Assembly (NCBI GenBank): GCA_900299555.1
Contig: OODV01000190.1
Coordinates: forward strand, 16,121 to 80,120
Length of the DNA: 64,000 nucleotides
Direction: 5' to 3'
Source: an uncultured Endozoicomonas sp.
GTDB lineage: Bacteria > Pseudomonadota > Gammaproteobacteria > Pseudomonadales > Endozoicomonadaceae
In this document: in pieces, positions 46,799 to 56,384 of the stretch
Layout: the number at the start of each line of letters is the position of its first letter
Numbering within the stretch: position 1 is the first letter of the stretch
Position numbers and translations under genes: made by a program
The notes under the pieces: generated by a model
Database searches by the model: none
What the model was told of the DNA's origin: nothing
What the model saw: only the letters and a program-made list of their open reading frames with translations

Positions 46799-47545
46799 TT
46801 AGCTTTTTTGGGCATGAAAAGCCTGACCGTTGATATGCTGGCTCTCATTGCCCATCAGGTAGAGGTAAACCGGCATAATCTCTTCCGGTGCAGGCAGGGT
46901 TTGCGGGTCTTCGCCGGGGAAAGCGGAAGCTCTCATGGTTGTTCTGGTGCCGCCTGGGTTGATACTGTTGGCTCTGACAGAGCTGATCCCGTCTTCTTCA
47001 TCAGCAATGATTTGCATCAGGCCTTCTGTGGCAAATTTTGAAACGCTGTAAGCCCCCCAGTTAGCCCTGCCTGTATGACCGACGCCTGATGATGTAAAAA
47101 TGACGGATGCTTTTTCAGAGAGCCTGAGTAAAGGTAATAATTCCCGTGTCATCATGAATGCAGAGTTCAGGTTGACCTGCATGATTCGCATCCAGGTTTC
47201 TGTAGGGAATTGGCTGATAGGTTTGAGATCCCCAAGAAGGCCGGCGTTATGAAGTAATCCATCCAGCCGACCGAATTCATTCTCAATCGTTTCAGCAAGG
47301 TTGATGAAATCGATGTCGCCAGCGCTTTCCAGGTTTAATGGGTAAATGGCAGGCTGCGGCCACTGATTCAGTTCGATTTCATCATAAACTGCTTCGAGTT
47401 TTTCGGTATTACGCCCCAGTAGGATGAGAGTGGCACCGTGACGGGCATATGTCAGCGCTGCAACTCTTCCAATACCACCGCCAGCTCCGGTAACCAGTAT
47501 AACTTTTCCCTTGAGCAGGTCCTGGGGAGCCTGGTACTTAAACAT
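46799..47545 (-). CDS. yciK: short-chain dehydrogenase YciK
   Basis: 248 residues. SDR fold with TGAGGGIGRVAAL cofactor motif, HNAG, and catalytic S and YxxxK (FTSSGVG, AYSVSKFATEG). YciK is a conserved oxidoreductase of unknown physiological substrate. It follows ubiG-mupP as in pseudomonads. Confidence 0.92.
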   Translation of the reverse strand: MFKYQAPQDLLKGKVILVTGAGGGIGRVAALTYARHGATLILLGRNTEKLEAVYDEIELNQWPQPAIYPLNLESAGDIDFINLAETIENEFGRLDGLLHNAGLLGDLKPISQFPTETWMRIMQVNLNSAFMMTRELLPLLRLSEKASVIFTSSGVGHTGRANWGAYSVSKFATEGLMQIIADEEDGISSVRANSINPGGTRTTMRASAFPGEDPQTLPAPEEIMPVYLYLMGNESQHINGQAFHAQKS

Positions 47546-47630
47546 GGTTCAAACCCTCATTATGAAAACGCCACCGCTCTACCATTGTTGCTCTAATGGC
47601 ATTGGTGGTCATTCTTTTGGATAAAGCAAC

Positions 47631-48353
47631 TCACAAGCTATTGCTTGAGGATAACGCTCTATCTTCAGGAATCAGCCAGTTACATTGCTTAAGCCAATCA
47701 TGTAACTGTTCGATATTGTCAATGTCCAGGTCTGCCTGCCACTCCTTAGGATTATCTCCTTCTGCAATATAGCCATAATGTGCAGCAACCGTTGTCATGC
47801 CAGCTCTCTTTCCTGCTTCAATGTCACGGGCATGGTCGCCAATATAGAGACTGTGCTCTGGTGAACATTTGGCTTGCTTACAGGCCAGTATCAGGGATTC
47901 CGGATCCGGTTTCGCCCTTTTGACATCTTCTGGACAAACAATGGCATGGCTTTTATCAAGCAGGCCGGTCTGCCGTATAAGAGCCATAGCGTAGGCTCTG
48001 GGCTTATTGGTGACGATACCCCAGGCGATCTTCCGATGCTCAAGCTCATCGATCAATGGCGGAATGCCGGGGTAGGGGTGGGCGAAAGTTGAGCGACTTT
48101 GATCCTGAATATGCTGGTCATAATACTCAAGGAACAGCGCTCTTTTCTGCTCCAGTTCTTTTCCGGTGGGAATGTTAAATGCCAGCTGCATCAGTGCTCT
48201 GGATCCGGCCGACACATGCCGTCGGATTATCTGGCCATCCAGTTCCGGGTGTTTGTGATCGGTTAGCATTTGGTTAACCGTGATGACAAAATCTTCTGCA
48301 GTATCGAGAAGGGTGCCGTCCAGATCAAAAAAAACGCCTTCAATGGCTTTCAT
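47631..48353 (-). CDS. mupP: MurNAc-6-phosphate phosphatase MupP (HAD, Gph-like)
   Basis: 240 residues from ATG 48353 (AAGAG eight bases upstream); ATG 48359 would add two residues. HAD family with FFDLDGTLLDTAEDF nucleophile motif, TNKPRAY, KPDPE and YIGDHARDIEAGKRAGM. By sequence alone it could be phosphoglycolate phosphatase (gph); the position between ubiG and yciK is that of Pseudomonas mupP, which acts in peptidoglycan recycling, so I prefer that name. Confidence 0.85.
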   Translation of the reverse strand: MKAIEGVFFDLDGTLLDTAEDFVITVNQMLTDHKHPELDGQIIRRHVSAGSRALMQLAFNIPTGKELEQKRALFLEYYDQHIQDQSRSTFAHPYPGIPPLIDELEHRKIAWGIVTNKPRAYAMALIRQTGLLDKSHAIVCPEDVKRAKPDPESLILACKQAKCSPEHSLYIGDHARDIEAGKRAGMTTVAAHYGYIAEGDNPKEWQADLDIDNIEQLHDWLKQCNWLIPEDRALSSSNSL

Positions 48354-48499
48354 CAGCATTACTCTTGCTCAATATTTTTATCACGGTGGCGGTAACCAAA
48401 AGGGCCACGATTTTCTGGTGCAATGGGCTGCACTTGCACCAGCCCCCGTGGAATACGGCTTTACGAACCATTGAGCTTGGAATCTTATGTCAACAGAAT

Positions 48500-49225
48500 C
48501 TAATGCTCGGCCGGTTTGGAGCCATAGATGAGATAATTAACATCTACATCCTTCGGGTTGAGTCTATAGACTTTGGTCAGTGGGTTGTAGGTCATTCCTG
48601 TCATATCATGAATATCAAGACCTGCTTTTCTCATATCTCTGCTCAGCTCACTGGGTTTGATAAATTTACTGTGCTCATGGGTTCCTTTTGGCAGGAGTTT
48701 GAGTATGTATTCTGCGCCGATGATGGCAAAGAGAAAGGATTTTGTGTTGCGGTTAATAGTTGCGAAAAATGCCTGCCCCCCTGGTTTCAGGAGTTTGCTG
48801 CAGGCTCTGATGACTGATGCCGGATCGGGGACATGCTCCAGCATTTCCAGGCAGGTAACGACATCAAACTGTCCTGGCATTTCTTCTGCCAGTTCTTCGG
48901 CAGTAATCTGTCGATAGTTTACGTCAACACCGGTTTCCATACTGTGGAGGCGGGCAACGGAAAGTGGTGCTTCACCCATATCAATGCCAGTGACATCAGC
49001 CCCCCGGCGAGCCATTGATTCGCTGAGAATGCCACCGCCACAGCCAATATCAACAACACGCTTGCCTGCCAGTCCTACTCGTTGATCAATATAATTCAAA
49101 CGCAGTGGATTGATTTCATGCAATGGTCTGAACTCGCTGTCAGGATCCCACCAGCGACTGGCCAGTTCTTCAAACTTGGCTATTTCTCCAAGATCCACAT
49201 TTTGTGCTGAGCGCATTTCAGGCAT
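48500..49225 (-). CDS. ubiG: ubiquinone biosynthesis O-methyltransferase UbiG
   Basis: 241 residues. UbiG performs both O-methylations in coenzyme Q synthesis. SAM motif [16 protein letters not shown]; further blocks [13 protein letters not shown] and [16 protein letters not shown], and the [12 protein letters not shown] region are typical. It is divergent from gyrA across a 706-base gap, as in E. coli and Pseudomonas. Confidence 0.97.
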   Translation of the reverse strand: MPEMRSAQNVDLGEIAKFEELASRWWDPDSEFRPLHEINPLRLNYIDQRVGLAGKRVVDIGCGGGILSESMARRGADVTGIDMGEAPLSVARLHSMETGVDVNYRQITAEELAEEMPGQFDVVTCLEMLEHVPDPASVIRACSKLLKPGGQAFFATINRNTKSFLFAIIGAEYILKLLPKGTHEHSKFIKPSELSRDMRKAGLDIHDMTGMTYNPLTKVYRLNPKDVDVNYLIYGSKPAEH

Positions 49226-49931
49226 TCGTTCTGATCCATCAAAGCAGGGATTAAATCGGGGCAGTCATCTCTGCCATCTATGCGGATTATACCTTTAATA
49301 TTGCATTTGATCACAGGGGGTAGGGCTTTGTTAATATTCCTGATTATCAGGTATTTCGACACGCGGGGCTTGTGTATCAGGAGTATTTCAGGTTCCGACT
49401 CGTCAGAATGAGGTGAAGTGATATTTCTGAAGCGCTGGTTTGTCGATCAGGTGGGGATGTGCGCAAAAACATGATAAATGTTGAGTGGTTTATTCTAGCG
49501 GTTTTATCCGAGAGATATCTCGCGATACCGGCATGTACTGTGGTATTCTTGCTCTTTTATTGGTTATCGAACCAATAGCTGTATTACGGAAGTGGTTGAG
49601 TGCAGTGGCGCTTTGCCCGTTCTATCGGGATTGCTGCTGTAAGAAGGTTGATTTGCCATCTGGCGGTTGCGTCAAAACAGGGATTCTGCTGTCAGACTGA
49701 CTATGGAGTTTCCTGTGAGGTACACCTCTGCATCACCCGACCAATGACTACCTCTTCGAACAGCTAACGATTGATGGATCACCTTGTGATCCCATGAATA
49801 GTGATGCCTTCAATGAGAGCCCTCTTCTGTGTGTAGGAAGAGCTTTTCAACATCGGTATCCTGGTCCACAGAACCGGAATGGATGCTGACTGCGATCTGT
49901 TGGCCGTAAGCAAAAGGACGACTGGGTTTCC
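49226..49931. other. 706-bp divergent region ubiG / gyrA
   Basis: No gene is supported. Small palindromes occur at 49339-49351 (CCTGAT-t-ATCAGG), 49512-49521 (GAGATATCTC) and a 7-bp stem at 49776-49792 (GGATCAC-ctt-GTGATCC). I could not pick a convincing sigma-70 promoter for either gene, so the gyrA leader length is unknown. Confidence 0.6.
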
Positions 49932-52562
49932 ATGACTGAAATTGCCAAAGAGATTCTCCCGGTAAATATTGAAGATGAGCTCAAACAGTCCTATCTGGAC
50001 TATGCCATGAGTGTCATCGTTGGTCGTGCCCTGCCTGATGTACGTGACGGGCTGAAGCCCGTACACCGGCGCGTACTGTTCGCCATGAGCGAATTAGGCA
50101 ACGACTGGAACAAGCCTTACAAGAAGTCTGCCCGTGTGGTGGGTGATGTTATCGGTAAATACCATCCTCACGGTGATTCTGCGGTTTATGACACCATTGT
50201 CCGCATGGCTCAGCCTTTCTCCCTGCGTTATATGCTGGTGGATGGTCAGGGGAACTTTGGTTCCATTGATGGTGACTCTGCCGCGGCCATGCGTTATACC
50301 GAAATTCGCATGGACAAGATCGCCCATCAGCTGCTGGCGGATCTTGATAAAGAAACCGTTGACTACGTGCCAAACTACGATGGCACCGAGCAGATTCCTG
50401 CGGTCATGCCTACCCGGGTACCAAACCTTCTGGTCAATGGTTCTGCGGGTATTGCCGTGGGTATGGCGACCAATATACCCCCTCATAACCTGACTGAAAT
50501 TGTCACAGGCTGCCTGGCTCTGCTGGCAGACGAGTCACTGACCGTTGACGACCTGATGGAGTATATCCCGGGGCCGGATTTTCCGACCGCAGCCATGATC
50601 AATGGCCGTGCCGGGATATTGCAGGCTTATCGTACGGGCCGTGGCAGAATTTATATTCGCTCCAAGGCGGATATTGAGCATGACGAGAAGCGCAATAAAA
50701 GCACGATTATTATTAATGAAATACCTTATCAGGTTAACAAAGCTCGCTTGATCGAAAAGATTGCCGAGCTGGTTAAGGAACGCAAAATTGAAGGTATTTC
50801 AGAGCTTCGTGACGAGTCTGATAAAGATGGCCTGCGTGTCGTTATTGAGTTAAAGCGTGGTGAGAATGCTGAAGTTGTTTTAAACAATCTTTATGCCCAG
50901 ACTCAGATGGAGACGGTGTTTGGCATCAATATGGTGGCGCTGCAGGACGGCCAGCCGAAATTGATGAATCTGAAAGATATTCTGGCTGCCTTTATTCGTC
51001 ATCGCCGGGAAGTGGTAACCCGTCGTACCGTTTATGAGTTACGTAAAGCACGTGAGCGTGGCCATATTCTTGAAGGTCTGGCGGTTGCTCTGTCCAATAT
51101 TGATCCGGTTATTCAGTTGATCAAAGATTCTCCGACACCTGCTGAAGCAAAAGAAAAGCTGGTGGCCAAGGGTTGGAATCCGGGGCATATGACGGAAATG
51201 GCAGAGCGTGCGGGTGCTGATGCCTGTCGTCCGGATGAGCTGCCTGCAGAGTACGGCCTGAGAGATGGATTATATTACCTATCTCCGGGACAGGCTCAGG
51301 CTATTCTGGAAATGCGCCTGCATCGCCTGACCGGTCTTGAGCATGAAAAACTGCTCTCAGAATATCGGGAACTATTAGAGAAGATTGCTGAACTGATGCT
51401 GATTCTCTGTGATCCTATGAAACTGCGCGCCGTTATTCAGGAAGAGCTGGAGCTGGTTCGGGACGAGTTTGGCGATGAACGCCGGACAGAAATTACCAGC
51501 TCCCGTCGTGATCTGACGGTTGAGGATCTGATTGATGTTGAGGATATGGTGGTAACCCTGTCCCATGGTGGCTACGCCAAGACGACGTCACTGGATACCT
51601 ATCAGGCACAGCGCCGGGGTGGTCGTGGTAAGTCCGCTGCTTCCGTTAAGGAAGAAGACTACGTCGAGCATATGCTGGTCGCGAATACCCATACCCAGAT
51701 TCTCTGTTTCTCCAGTAAGGGTAAGGTTTACTGGCTTAAGGTTTACCAGATTCCTCAGGCTGGCAGAACATCCCGTGGTCGACCCATTGTAAATATTTTG
51801 CCTCTGGAGCAGGGTGAAAAGATCACTGCCATGCTGCCGGTGGAAGAGTTTACCGAAGGTCATTTTGTCTTTATGGCGACGCTTAATGGTACGGTTAAGA
51901 AGACACCTCTTGAGCAATTCGCCCGTCCCCGTTCAACGGGTTTGATTGCTCTTGGTCTTGATGAGGGTGACACGCTGGTAGGTGCAGAGATTACCACGGG
52001 TGAAAAGCAGGTAATGCTGCTTTCTAATGGTGGTAAGGCAGTCCGCTTTGAGGAGACTGGAGTTCGCGCCATGGGGCGGACGGCTCGAGGTGTTCGCGGC
52101 ATGAAGCTTCCAGAAGGTCAGCGTATTATCTCTTTGATTATTCCGGAAGACGATACCCAGATTCTTACGGCCAGTGCCAAAGGTTTTGGTAAGCGGACTT
52201 CGGTAGATGAGTTCCGTTTGACCAGTCGTGGCGTACAGGGAGTAATCTCCATGCAGTGCACTGAGCGTAATGGTGAAATTGTCGGCGCTATTCAAGTGAA
52301 AAGCGGTGAGCAGATTATGCTGATTTCCGATCAGGGAACGCTGGTGAGAACCGGTGTTGACGGAGTATCTTCACTTGGGCGTAATACCCAGGGGGTTACT
52401 CTGATTCGTGTCTCTGAAGGTGAAAAGCTGGTTGGGGTGGCCCGGGTTGAAGAACCTGAAAATGTCGATGGTGCTGGTATTGACCCAGAGTTGGCAAGCG
52501 AGTCTGAACAGGCCGAAGATCAGAGTGATCCTGTTGAAAATGAAGGGACGGTAGAATCTTGA
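49932..52562 (+). CDS. gyrA: DNA gyrase subunit A
   Basis: 876 residues. GyrA forms the DNA breakage-reunion core of gyrase. The active-site tyrosine is Y122 in AMRYTEIRM, and the numbering up to it equals that of E. coli. The quinolone-resistance region is wild-type-like: G81 D82 S83 A84 V85 Y86 D87. The GyrA box QRRGGRGK is at about 560-567, needed for DNA wrapping, and an acidic tail ends the protein. Start ATG 49932 gives the family N-terminus [19 protein letters not shown] strong terminator follows. Confidence 0.98.
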   Translation: MTEIAKEILPVNIEDELKQSYLDYAMSVIVGRALPDVRDGLKPVHRRVLFAMSELGNDWNKPYKKSARVVGDVIGKYHPHGDSAVYDTIVRMAQPFSLRYMLVDGQGNFGSIDGDSAAAMRYTEIRMDKIAHQLLADLDKETVDYVPNYDGTEQIPAVMPTRVPNLLVNGSAGIAVGMATNIPPHNLTEIVTGCLALLADESLTVDDLMEYIPGPDFPTAAMINGRAGILQAYRTGRGRIYIRSKADIEHDEKRNKSTIIINEIPYQVNKARLIEKIAELVKERKIEGISELRDESDKDGLRVVIELKRGENAEVVLNNLYAQTQMETVFGINMVALQDGQPKLMNLKDILAAFIRHRREVVTRRTVYELRKARERGHILEGLAVALSNIDPVIQLIKDSPTPAEAKEKLVAKGWNPGHMTEMAERAGADACRPDELPAEYGLRDGLYYLSPGQAQAILEMRLHRLTGLEHEKLLSEYRELLEKIAELMLILCDPMKLRAVIQEELELVRDEFGDERRTEITSSRRDLTVEDLIDVEDMVVTLSHGGYAKTTSLDTYQAQRRGGRGKSAASVKEEDYVEHMLVANTHTQILCFSSKGKVYWLKVYQIPQAGRTSRGRPIVNILPLEQGEKITAMLPVEEFTEGHFVFMATLNGTVKKTPLEQFARPRSTGLIALGLDEGDTLVGAEITTGEKQVMLLSNGGKAVRFEETGVRAMGRTARGVRGMKLPEGQRIISLIIPEDDTQILTASAKGFGKRTSVDEFRLTSRGVQGVISMQCTERNGEIVGAIQVKSGEQIMLISDQGTLVRTGVDGVSSLGRNTQGVTLIRVSEGEKLVGVARVEEPENVDGAGIDPELASESEQAEDQSDPVENEGTVES

Positions 52563-52573
52563 TAGCTTGATAA

Positions 52574-52601
52574 AAAACGCCAGCCCAGTGCTGGAGTTTT
52601 T
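52574..52601 (+). terminator. rho-independent terminator of gyrA
   Basis: AAAACgCCAGC-ccagt-GCTGGaGTTTT pairs over eleven positions with one mismatch and runs into five Ts, 12 bases after the gyrA stop. Confidence 0.75.
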
Positions 52602-52623
52602 ATGTCCAGGGATGGACGATATG

Positions 52624-52649
52624 CTGACAATACAGGGAGCAATTGTCAG
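52624..52649 (+). other. hairpin in the serC leader
   Basis: CTGACAAT and ATTGTCAG form a perfect 8-bp stem with a ten-base loop. It is flanked by two near-copies of tatgtccagNgatgg (around 52601 and 52652). Role unknown; it may be part of the untranslated leader of serC. Confidence 0.45.
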
Positions 52650-52824
52650 TATATGTCCAGTGATGGGCTGTATGATGGTAATGCCCGACTGCATGGATGC
52701 GGGAAGTAGAGTAACGCAGGAGCAGTTACCGGGGGCAATTATCAATAATTGTCTGGTATCGATAGCGCTAAAATTTGTAAGTAATGACCGGGGTAGGCCG
52801 TCTTTAAGTGGAGAGGGAGTCATC

Positions 52825-53943
52825 GTGAAGCATTCTGTAAATGATGTTCTGGCGCAGCTGGAAAATCGTGTTTACAACTTTTCAGCCGGACCTGCGGCTA
52901 TTCCTCATGAGGTGCTTCAGCAAGCTCGTGATGAGCTGATGAATTGGCAGGATGTTGGTGCGTCAGTGATGGAGGTCAGTCATCGGGGTAAGGAGTTTCT
53001 TGCTGTAGCTCACGATGCTGAAAAAGACCTGCGAGATCTTCTGAAGATACCGGATAACTATAAAGTACTATTTCTGCAGGGTGGGGCTCGAGGGCAGTTT
53101 GCAGCAGTGCCTCTGAACCTGAAAGGTGATAAAAAATCCGCTGATTACGTAAATAGTGGTCATTGGGCTCAGTCTGCCATTAAAGAAGCGCAGCGCTATA
53201 TGGATGTTAATATTGCCGCTGATGGTAAATCCAATGGTTTTAGTGCCATGCCTTCACAGGATCAATGGCGGCTCAGTAAGGATGCGGCCTATTTACACTA
53301 CACGCCCAATGAAACGATTGGTGGGCTGGAGTTTTCATTTATTCCTGACTCTGGTGATGTGCCTCTGGTTGCGGACATGTCTTCCAATATTCTGTCCGGG
53401 CCTTTCGATGTCAGTAAATTCGGCCTGATTTATGCTGGGGCTCAGAAAAACATTGGGCCAGCTGGTTTGACTGTAGTCATCGTTCGAGATGATTTGCTGG
53501 ATCGTGGCTCTTTGATGTGTCCTGCAGTGCTGGATTACAAACTGCAGGCGGGCAATGAATCTATGTATAACACGCCTCCGACGTTTGCCTGGTATCTGGC
53601 AGGTCTGGTCTTTAAATGGTTGAAGAAGCAGGGTGGGCTTGAGGCTATTAATGAGATTAATGGGCGAAAGGCGTCCAAGCTCTACGGTCAGATTGATGGT
53701 TCCGGTTTTTATCAGAACCCTGTTGATCCTCAATGGCGCTCCCGCATGAATGTACCTTTTACGCTTATCAGACCAGAGTTGGATGAAAAGTTTCTTGCTG
53801 AATCTGAACTGGAAGGCTTTCGCTACCTTAAAGGCCATAAGGCAGTAGGCGGTATGCGGGCAAGTATCTATAATGCAGTGCCAGAGCAACATGTGGATGC
53901 TCTTATTGATTTCATGAAAGAATTTGAACGGCGGTACGGATAA
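52825..53943 (+). CDS. serC: phosphoserine aminotransferase
   Basis: 372 residues from GTG 52825, with GAGGGAG just upstream; the conserved protein begins at [12 protein letters not shown]. SerC makes phosphoserine and also acts in pyridoxal phosphate synthesis. The PLP lysine is in [23 protein letters not shown] and [13 protein letters not shown] also match. The frame stays open 86 codons further upstream but that part is Met/Cys-rich and unlike the family. Its stop overlaps the pheA start as TAATG. Confidence 0.95.
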   Translation: MKHSVNDVLAQLENRVYNFSAGPAAIPHEVLQQARDELMNWQDVGASVMEVSHRGKEFLAVAHDAEKDLRDLLKIPDNYKVLFLQGGARGQFAAVPLNLKGDKKSADYVNSGHWAQSAIKEAQRYMDVNIAADGKSNGFSAMPSQDQWRLSKDAAYLHYTPNETIGGLEFSFIPDSGDVPLVADMSSNILSGPFDVSKFGLIYAGAQKNIGPAGLTVVIVRDDLLDRGSLMCPAVLDYKLQAGNESMYNTPPTFAWYLAGLVFKWLKKQGGLEAINEINGRKASKLYGQIDGSGFYQNPVDPQWRSRMNVPFTLIRPELDEKFLAESELEGFRYLKGHKAVGGMRASIYNAVPEQHVDALIDFMKEFERRYG

Positions 53944-55028
53944 TGACAGATGAGAAGTTGGGGCAGTTGCGAATTCAAATAGATTCTCTTGATCAGAAAA
54001 TTCTGGATCTGATCAGCGAACGTGCGCGGTGTGCCCAGGAAGTGGCTCGTGTAAAAACAGAAGCTGACCCATCTGCTGTGTTTTACCGTCCAGAGCGTGA
54101 GGCTCAGGTTCTCCGTAAAATTATGGAAAAAAATGATGGCCCTCTCAATGATGAAGAGATGGCTCGTCTGTTTCGTGAAATTATGTCGGCCTGTCTGGCG
54201 CTCGAAGATCCGGTCAAGGTGGCTTTTCTGGGGCCTGAGGGCACCTTTACCCAGCAAGCTTCTCTGAAGCACTTTGGCCACTCGGCAGTGTGTGTGCCGA
54301 TGGCGGCTATTGATGAAGTGTTTCGTGAAGTGGCTGCTGGTGCTGTCAGTTATGGTGTGGTGCCTGTTGAAAATTCCACAGAGGGTGTTGTCAGTCATAC
54401 GCTGGATAGTTTTCTGGATTCTTCATTAAAAATTTGTGGTGAGGTCGTCCTTCGTATTCATCAGCATATGATGGTGTCAGAAAACACCCGGCGCGATCAT
54501 ATTACCCGGATTTATTCCCATGCCCAGTCATTTGCTCAGTGCCGTAAATGGCTTGATTCGCACTGGCCGATGGCCGAGCGGGTGGCGGTGAGTTCCAATG
54601 CTGAAGCGGCTAAACGCATCAAGGGCGAGTGGAATTCAGCGGCAATTGCCGGTGATATGGCGGCTGAAATGTACGGATTGGAAAAGATTGCTGAAAAAAT
54701 AGAAGATCGTCCGGATAACTCGACGCGCTTTTTAATTATTGGTAATCAGCCGGTACCACCCAGTGGTAATGATAAAACCTCTGTAGTCATCAGTATGCGT
54801 AATCAGCCCGGAGCTCTGCATGCTATCCTTGAGCCTTTTCATGTACATAATATAGACCTGACCCGGGTAGAGACTCGTCCGTCACGTACCGGAATCTGGA
54901 ACTATGTCTTCTTCGTGGACTTTGAAGGGCATCAGGAAGATCCTGTTGTACGTAAGGTGCTTGAAAAACTGGGTGAGCGTGCGAATGATCTCCGTGTTCT
55001 TGGATCATATCCGAAGGGTGTTCTCTAG
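53943..55028 (+). CDS. pheA: bifunctional chorismate mutase / prephenate dehydratase (P-protein)
   Basis: 361 residues. Makes phenylpyruvate from chorismate via prephenate. AroQ mutase domain (~1-90; LRIQIDSLDQKILDLISERA), dehydratase domain (~94-270; FLGPEGTFTQQA, VPVENSTEGVVSHTLD), and an ACT regulatory domain (~280-361; NQPGALHAILEPF, ETRPS) for phenylalanine feedback. It is coupled to serC. Confidence 0.96.
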   Translation: MTDEKLGQLRIQIDSLDQKILDLISERARCAQEVARVKTEADPSAVFYRPEREAQVLRKIMEKNDGPLNDEEMARLFREIMSACLALEDPVKVAFLGPEGTFTQQASLKHFGHSAVCVPMAAIDEVFREVAAGAVSYGVVPVENSTEGVVSHTLDSFLDSSLKICGEVVLRIHQHMMVSENTRRDHITRIYSHAQSFAQCRKWLDSHWPMAERVAVSSNAEAAKRIKGEWNSAAIAGDMAAEMYGLEKIAEKIEDRPDNSTRFLIIGNQPVPPSGNDKTSVVISMRNQPGALHAILEPFHVHNIDLTRVETRPSRTGIWNYVFFVDFEGHQEDPVVRKVLEKLGERANDLRVLGSYPKGVL

Positions 55029-55250
55029 CATTCATTAAAAACATGCCCGGGTAAGTTTTCAGAATATCAAACTGGCCCGGTTTGACTTCTTGTTTGGAGT
55101 CTGTTTTTACCCGGTATACGTACAACCGCTGAAATTTTCCATAATCAATAAAAATTGCCATGAGTTGGAAATGTTGCTCTGTTTCAGCCTCTTAGATTTG
55201 TGGTTGAAAAGGCCATTTTCATGATCAATAACCCAACTGAAGGTCGAGTT
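55029..55250. other. 222-bp gap pheA / hisC with competing short repeats
   Basis: No gene. Segment A (CCGGGTAA, 55047-55054) can pair with C (TTACCCGG, 55107-55114) over 8 bp, while B (55069-55083, AAACTG-gcc-CGGTTT) folds on itself and its CCCGG could pair with A. The layout is a little like an attenuator, without a T-run. Confidence 0.35.
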
Positions 55251-56357
55251 ATGTCCTGTGATTTTCTGGAGCTTGCGGTACCCGGAGTGAGAGGAATGAG
55301 CCCTTATCAGCCTGGCAAGCCTATTGACGAGCTTGCCCGGGAGCAGGGTATGAAGGTTGAAGATATTGTCAAGCTGGCCAGCAATGAGAATCCGCTGGGG
55401 CCACCTCCTTCGGCTGTGAAAGCCATGGCTGAGTCTCTGGCGGAGCTGGCTCGATATCCTGATGGCAGTAGTTTTCTATTGAAGCAAACTCTGGCAGAGA
55501 AGTTAAAAGTGTCGCCTGAGCAGCTGACAATGGGTAATGGCTCTAATGATGTGTTGGTTCTCCTGGCAGAGTCATTTCTAGATGCAGGCAGTTCTGCCGT
55601 GTATTCTCAGTATGCATTCGTCGTTTATCCTCTGGCTGTGAAAGCGGTGGGTGCTGAAGGTATTGCGGTTCCAGCGCTTAACTATGGCCATGATCTTGAC
55701 GCGATGGTTGAAGCAATTAAAGAGAACACCCGGATCGTCTTTCTGGCGAACCCTAATAACCCAACCGGTACCAGTTTCAGTGAGCAGGCGTTACTTGGTT
55801 TCCTCGATCGGGTTCCGGAAGATGTCATTGTTGTTCTTGATGAAGCGTACTATGAATATGGCGTAGGCGGTGATCTGCCAGATGGTATTGAGTTGCTTGA
55901 TCGTTATCCAAATCTGGTTGTCACCCGAACATTTTCCAAGGCTTATGGGCTGGCAGGGGCTCGTGTCGGTTATTCGATATCCAATCCTGAAGTAGCGGAT
56001 GTGCTTAATCGTTTGAGGCAGCCATTTAACCTCAACCTGCCTGCTCAGTTCGGTGCGGTTGCCGCTCTTCAGGATGATGCCTATATGCAGAAATCCATTG
56101 AGATTAATCAGCAGGGTATGGCGTTTCTGGAGCAGGGCTTTTCTGATCTTGGGCTGAGCTGGATTCCTTCGTCGGGTAATTTTATTACGGTTGATCTCGG
56201 GTGTAATGCCATGCCCGTATACGAAGGGCTGTTATCAAAAGGTGTCATTGTCCGGCCTGTTGCTAATTACGGTATGCCAGAACACCTCCGTATCTCTATT
56301 GGTCTGCCGGAAGAAAATCGCCGTTGCCTGGAAGCACTGGGTCAGGTGCTGGCGTAA
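55251..56357 (+). CDS. hisC: histidinol-phosphate / aromatic aminotransferase HisC
   Basis: 368 residues from ATG 55251 (GAAGG seven bases upstream); the frame is open to 55200 but the conserved protein begins MSCDFLELAVPGVRGMSPY. PLP enzyme of class I/II; the lysine is in TRTFSKAYGLAGARVGY, and NPNNPTG matches. In this gene neighbourhood (pseudomonad hisC2) it is likely to transaminate aromatic keto acids or arogenate precursors as well as, or rather than, histidinol phosphate; that is inference from context. Confidence 0.92.
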   Translation: MSCDFLELAVPGVRGMSPYQPGKPIDELAREQGMKVEDIVKLASNENPLGPPPSAVKAMAESLAELARYPDGSSFLLKQTLAEKLKVSPEQLTMGNGSNDVLVLLAESFLDAGSSAVYSQYAFVVYPLAVKAVGAEGIAVPALNYGHDLDAMVEAIKENTRIVFLANPNNPTGTSFSEQALLGFLDRVPEDVIVVLDEAYYEYGVGGDLPDGIELLDRYPNLVVTRTFSKAYGLAGARVGYSISNPEVADVLNRLRQPFNLNLPAQFGAVAALQDDAYMQKSIEINQQGMAFLEQGFSDLGLSWIPSSGNFITVDLGCNAMPVYEGLLSKGVIVRPVANYGMPEHLRISIGLPEENRRCLEALGQVLA

Positions 56358-56384
56358 GTTGCTTGTGTCGTAAGGAGTGCGTTT

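Noticed and set aside
52567..52824. Longer N-terminus for SerC
   Set aside because: The extra 86 residues do not resemble SerC, and a good ribosome site precedes GTG 52825.
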